Source: an uncultured Blautia sp. (GTDB lineage: Bacteria > Bacillota > Clostridia > Lachnospirales > Lachnospiraceae). Taken from it: a DNA stretch of 64,000 nucleotides. The stretch spans positions 109,906 to 173,905 of the forward strand of contig CAKRMK010000001.1 of NCBI GenBank assembly GCA_934364795.1. The letters run 5' to 3'. The notes under the pieces were generated by a model. The model was not told where the DNA came from and did not search any database. It saw only the letters and a program-made list of their open reading frames with translations. The position numbers and the translations under genes are program-made. Shown one piece after another: positions 62,565 to 64,000 of this stretch; position 1 is the first letter of the stretch; each line of letters opens with the position of its first letter.

Positions 62565-63852
62565 TATTGTTACCTGCCTTTCCCTGCAAATCATATGTCT
62601 GATAAACGTTTTTCATATATAATTGTAAGCGTTTCGTATTCATCTTACGCTGTAGTTCTGATTCATCCATACAATCCCTATTTTCTGCAAATAAAACATA
62701 GCATCTGTCACTTACAAAATCTGAATGTTTCTGCTTCTGATCAGCCAAGCTGCTTCTATATTCAATCCCATATAAATTTCCCACTCTCTGCAAATATTTT
62801 GTAAAAACCTGAATAGGTTTATAAAAATCATCCGCCTCATTCCGATTGTCAACGGGAAGTGTTATCTGTTCAATGAATTGTTTTAAGAACAAATAACTTT
62901 CTCTTTTCTCAATATCACTTTGCTCCAAGCTAAATGTACTTGGTCTTTTCCAGCTTTGAACTGTAGACAAATCAAGTACCCTGATTCTTTTATTTGTATG
63001 AAATTCTCCTATTGTAAAAGGATAATTTTCCTTCGTTCCGACCTCTTTTACTGCAATTTTCGGATTAGACGCACCATAAAACATCATATCACCCTTTTCA
63101 TTGAATCTGCCATTTTCTGCAAATTTCGCCGGAGCTGTACCGACCAATGTTGCAGGGATTGTTGTATAACCCTTCGGTGCAAACCCAAACTCATGAAAAT
63201 TAACGCAGCGATATAATGCTTCCCCTGTGTTTATCGTTGTATACGCATATAATTTCTTTGCATGAGCTAAGACTACCCGTAAAACGGCATGAATCTCTTT
63301 CAGGTCATCCGGTGCATCTTTGTTATCACACAAAGATACTATCTGCTCAACAGACATTTCCTTACGTCCATTTACCAAAGAAGTGAATTTCGCCCAAGCC
63401 TTCAAATCCTTATCCGACGTACGATCCTCAAACTCAAAAATTGTTGTTCGATTTTCAGGCTCTAATATGTCAAACAATTCTTTCAATAATTCCGATTCTT
63501 CAACTTGCATTTCGTCAGCCAGTATATCATATACAAAGCTGTATGGATCTATAAATGAACCAAGATATTCTTCCGTTTCCTTGTCGTATGGAATATTACC
63601 ATCTGTACTCATATAATAATAATCTATCGCAGGAATGATTTCTGACATAAGTGATTCTAATGGATACGTTTTTCTATGGCGTATTGGTTTCCCATTTTCA
63701 TCTTTACAAAAACTACAGGTTCCAACCTGGCCTTTAGCACGTATCACTTTCTGAAGATACTGATCCTTGACGCAACCACTGCAAACATACTTATTTGACT
63801 CTCCATAACCTCGTGCTGCAATAGACATCATTTTCTCTTTTGCGACTCCCAT
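62551..63852 (-). CDS. RES-domain protein with N-terminal zinc finger and HEPN-like region
   Basis: The 433-residue protein has a CxxC...CxxC zinc finger (Cys24, 27, 46, 49), a helical region about 65-205 like the HEPN/RES N-terminal domain, and a RES domain about 210-400: LYRCV near 213, NGRFNEKGDMMFYGA near 247 (R249, Y259), AVKEVG near 267 (E270) and EYRSS near 364 (Ser367). RES toxins destroy NAD+ by phosphorolysis, or ADP-ribosylate targets. The long N-terminal part differs from short RES-Xre toxin genes and suggests a sensor. GGAGGTAAT precedes the ATG. The HTH gene overlaps its end. Confidence 0.8.
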   Translation of the reverse strand: MGVAKEKMMSIAARGYGESNKYVCSGCVKDQYLQKVIRAKGQVGTCSFCKDENGKPIRHRKTYPLESLMSEIIPAIDYYYMSTDGNIPYDKETEEYLGSFIDPYSFVYDILADEMQVEESELLKELFDILEPENRTTIFEFEDRTSDKDLKAWAKFTSLVNGRKEMSVEQIVSLCDNKDAPDDLKEIHAVLRVVLAHAKKLYAYTTINTGEALYRCVNFHEFGFAPKGYTTIPATLVGTAPAKFAENGRFNEKGDMMFYGASNPKIAVKEVGTKENYPFTIGEFHTNKRIRVLDLSTVQSWKRPSTFSLEQSDIEKRESYLFLKQFIEQITLPVDNRNEADDFYKPIQVFTKYLQRVGNLYGIEYRSSLADQKQKHSDFVSDRCYVLFAENRDCMDESELQRKMNTKRLQLYMKNVYQTYDLQGKAGNNNAQT

Positions 63853-64000
63853 ATTACCTCCGTTTTCATTTCAATCCAATTCGTTTTATTTTCATGCCAC
63901 CTGTTTTCTGTCTTATCCTTTCATGTGAACTTCCGAAAATAAATCCCCTAAAGGCAGAAACACACTCCAATTAACTGGTTAAATCTGCCGTCCCTACCCT
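63853..64000. other. End of window, no further gene seen
   Basis: 148 bp upstream of the RES gene. I see its ribosome site but no clear promoter and no other ORF. Confidence 0.5.

Overview
The window reads as a chromosome segment of a gut Firmicute of the Lachnospiraceae type (Blautia/Dorea/Ruminococcus-like). This is inferred from the gene content and order (yicC-remA-gmk-rpoZ-rimO; ylxM-ffh-rpsP-khpA-rimM-trmD-queA; plsX-rnc-smc-ftsY), strong AAAGGAGG-type ribosome binding sites, TTGACA/TATAAT promoters, and the selC/selB pair. I ran no database search; product names rest on reading motifs and family resemblance.

Positions 1 to about 37,300 are mostly conserved core genes. On the minus strand are rimO (cut by the window edge), rpoZ, gmk, remA and yicC. 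On the plus strand follow rqcH and an ABC-F ATPase. Next come a secreted FN3 protein and an EF-G paralogue (minus), tyrA, aroA and a D-lactate dehydrogenase (plus), nfo (minus), a sodium:neurotransmitter symporter and a CapA-like protein (plus). Then a long minus-strand series runs from queA through trmD, rimM, khpA, rpsP, ffh, ylxM, trpS, ilvA, ftsY, smc, rnc and plsX. The selenocysteine tRNA converges on a short selB, followed by glmS. Between genes lie several palindromic repeats, one about 165 bp long.

Positions 37,400 to 44,500 form a capsule/exopolysaccharide locus. It holds a polyprenyl-phosphate sugar transferase, a PHP-type tyrosine phosphatase, an unannotated 39-residue membrane peptide, an LCP ligase, a Wzz-like adaptor, a BY-kinase with a Tyr/Gly tail, a small Lys-rich secreted protein and UDP-glucose dehydrogenase.

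Positions 44,500 to 64,000 are a visibly AT-richer accessory island with many defence-type genes and gene debris. It contains an orphan HipA-like kinase cluster, a three-gene operon (nitrilase-fold enzyme, winged-helix protein, helical protein) that I cannot assign to any described system, a BspA-type LRR surface protein, a DUF2971 protein, a SMEK-NACHT-pentapeptide STAND ATPase, a Kiwa-like kwaB-kwaA pair, a truncated AbiH, an HTH protein and a RES-domain toxin-like protein. An intact Rpn-family (PD-(D/E)XK) nuclease gene is present together with two 3' remnants and a copy of its promoter. Both remnants begin at the same position of the Rpn gene, directly after the stop codon of a cargo gene. 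This suggests repeated recombination at one site. The best candidates for an undescribed system are the nitrilase operon and this Rpn-linked cargo exchange.
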